A stretch of DNA of 64,000 nt, from positions 18,662,001 to 18,726,000 of the forward strand of contig NC_135242.1 of NCBI RefSeq assembly GCF_947623445.1. The letters are read 5' to 3'. This DNA comes from Clavelina lepadiformis (taxonomy: Eukaryota > Chordata > Ascidiacea > Aplousobranchia > Clavelinidae). Below, piece after piece: positions 62,730-64,000 of the stretch. Both the position numbers and the translations under genes were made by a program. Under the pieces are notes generated by a model. The model was not told the DNA's origin, searched no databases, and worked only from the letters and a program-made list of their open reading frames with translations. Position 1 is the stretch's first letter; the number at the start of each line of letters is the position of its first letter.

Positions 62730-64000
62730 GTAAGCTACTCGTTAGGTGGAGCTAAAGTACAATATTTGGTTTTCAACAACAAAGCAAAGGGACTTGACGT
62801 TAGTTTACTAAAACGCAAAGTAGTTCTTAACCTGAAATAAATTTATCTTAAAGATAAGATACTTATCTTAGCATTTACAATTTAGGTTACTTGACGTTTA
62901 AATAATGTTAGTAATTATAAAATGAGTTGGACTACAGGTGTTATGTTTTGCTACTATTTGTGCTCTTAAACAACATAACAATGAAATTAGAATCTATTTA
63001 GTTAATGGTTCGCATTCTTCTTTTGTATGTAGGCCTAATCTTGAAAAAATAGGCCTAGCTTATAAATATAAACTGTCATATTTTATTTTGTGAGAGGTAA
63101 ATTTATTGTCGAAAACTTGCGCGGGGTCCGGGGGAAAATAAGATGAAAAGGGTTAAGAAGGAACAAACCTTTGCTATAACGCATTGTTGGTGATGGAAAA
63201 GTCATAATTAAATTTGAACCTATAAGCTTATCACAGCTACTGCCGTATTGCGTTATACTTAACCTCAAGTGTACATGAGGAAATCTTTCTTTTCCCGTTT
63301 CCAGAGGTAGGTACTAACAGCAGGTACTTTTGCTATACCTCAGATATTGGCCGTCTGAAAATTGATTTAGCACAACCCATGTAAAACGTTTCATCACATT
63401 AGCACATTAAAGCGTTGGTTTTGTTTTATTTGAGTGAGTGTGGCAGACCACAGATGTGCCCTGGTTATACTCAATTAAACTGGCATTAATGTTACTTTGT
63501 TCCCTCTCAGTGAAAGGCTCTTAATGAAAATAAGGAATACCATAAGCCCAGTATAAATATAACTCGATTATGTTTGCTGTCACATCTGCTAATTTTAAAT
63601 CTGGATTTCAGCACAACTTTTTATATATAATTTAAAAGTATTTTCTTTATTTACTTTTGCATTTGCGAGCACCGATCCGTTACTGTAATAACTAGCGCTT
63701 GCACACGTATAGAAAGACCACAGACATTACAATAACCTGCGGTTATCTGTTTAAGAATAACTTTACGTGTTACAGTGATACCTATGGAAAGATCAACAAA
63801 ACAATAACGTTTTCTTTGTAAGCTGAAAGAGATGAATAGTGATAGGTTTTTAATCCGTGACGCGTTTATGAGGGCTTTTTGAATTCCGGTCATTTCATCG
63901 TTCCATGGAAAGTTTTTTAAGCTGAATACACAAAGCAATAAAACCTTAAGAAAAACTAAGAATTTCATCACAAACAATAGAGGTTCTAGCGCCGCCCTTT
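62730..64000. other. AT-rich right end
   Basis: Two TAGGCCTA palindromes near 63030 and 63050. A 108-codon minus-strand frame (63977-63651) begins with a signal-peptide-like run (MKFLVFLKVLLLCVFSL) and could be a first exon of a secreted protein; the evidence is thin. Confidence 0.35.

Overview
The window looks like nuclear DNA of an invertebrate chordate, most likely a tunicate of the Ciona type. The reasons are AT-rich sequence, compact animal genes with many short GT-AG introns, several intronless versions of genes that are intron-rich in vertebrates, AG acceptors just before start codons (compatible with spliced-leader trans-splicing), numerous small MITEs, and a marked excess of the palindrome TAGGCCTA. 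The species is an inference.

Layout: 229-2896 (+) holds the C-terminal exons of an unrecognised single-pass membrane protein. 5232-16606 (-) holds 32 phase-consistent exons for the N-terminal 1717 residues of an inner-arm axonemal dynein heavy chain, ending just after the AAA1 Walker B motif; the motor remainder is not in the window. 16607-24160 is a gene-poor stretch. 24161-35779 (-) is a 21-exon gene for a coiled-coil protein of about 2151 residues with a long array of TQT motifs. 36442-37413 (-) is an intronless NHEJ1/XLF. 37414-43000 is sparse, with fragments of an uncertain gene and a USP-like segment. 43000-46160 is a broken Ty3/gypsy fossil merging into a 205-bp tandem array. MED20 (four exons, +) spans 47431-49648 and carries a hAT-like MITE with a pogo-like MITE nested in its second intron. 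PECR (-) is at 51304-52297, ending in a peroxisomal SKL signal. A repeat-rich stretch runs 53100-55290. Then come CREG1, an FBXO30/FBXO40-type F-box gene and RPP30 (all +). The right end is largely featureless apart from a possible first exon at 62689.

The genes do not form one pathway. The most striking item is the coiled-coil protein: at least 14 strict TQT motifs plus about ten QT variants, partly in 18-residue and roughly 70-residue repeats. This is the signature of a multivalent LC8 (dynein light chain) scaffold, an interpretation from motif knowledge that needs a binding test. The second is the dynein gene whose exons stop at AAA1, with an opposite-strand gene where the rest would be expected.

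Exon boundaries for the dynein, TQT, MED20, RPP30, PECR and membrane-protein genes were set by hand from GT-AG sites and codon phase. Every junction of these six models keeps the frame. No database search was possible.
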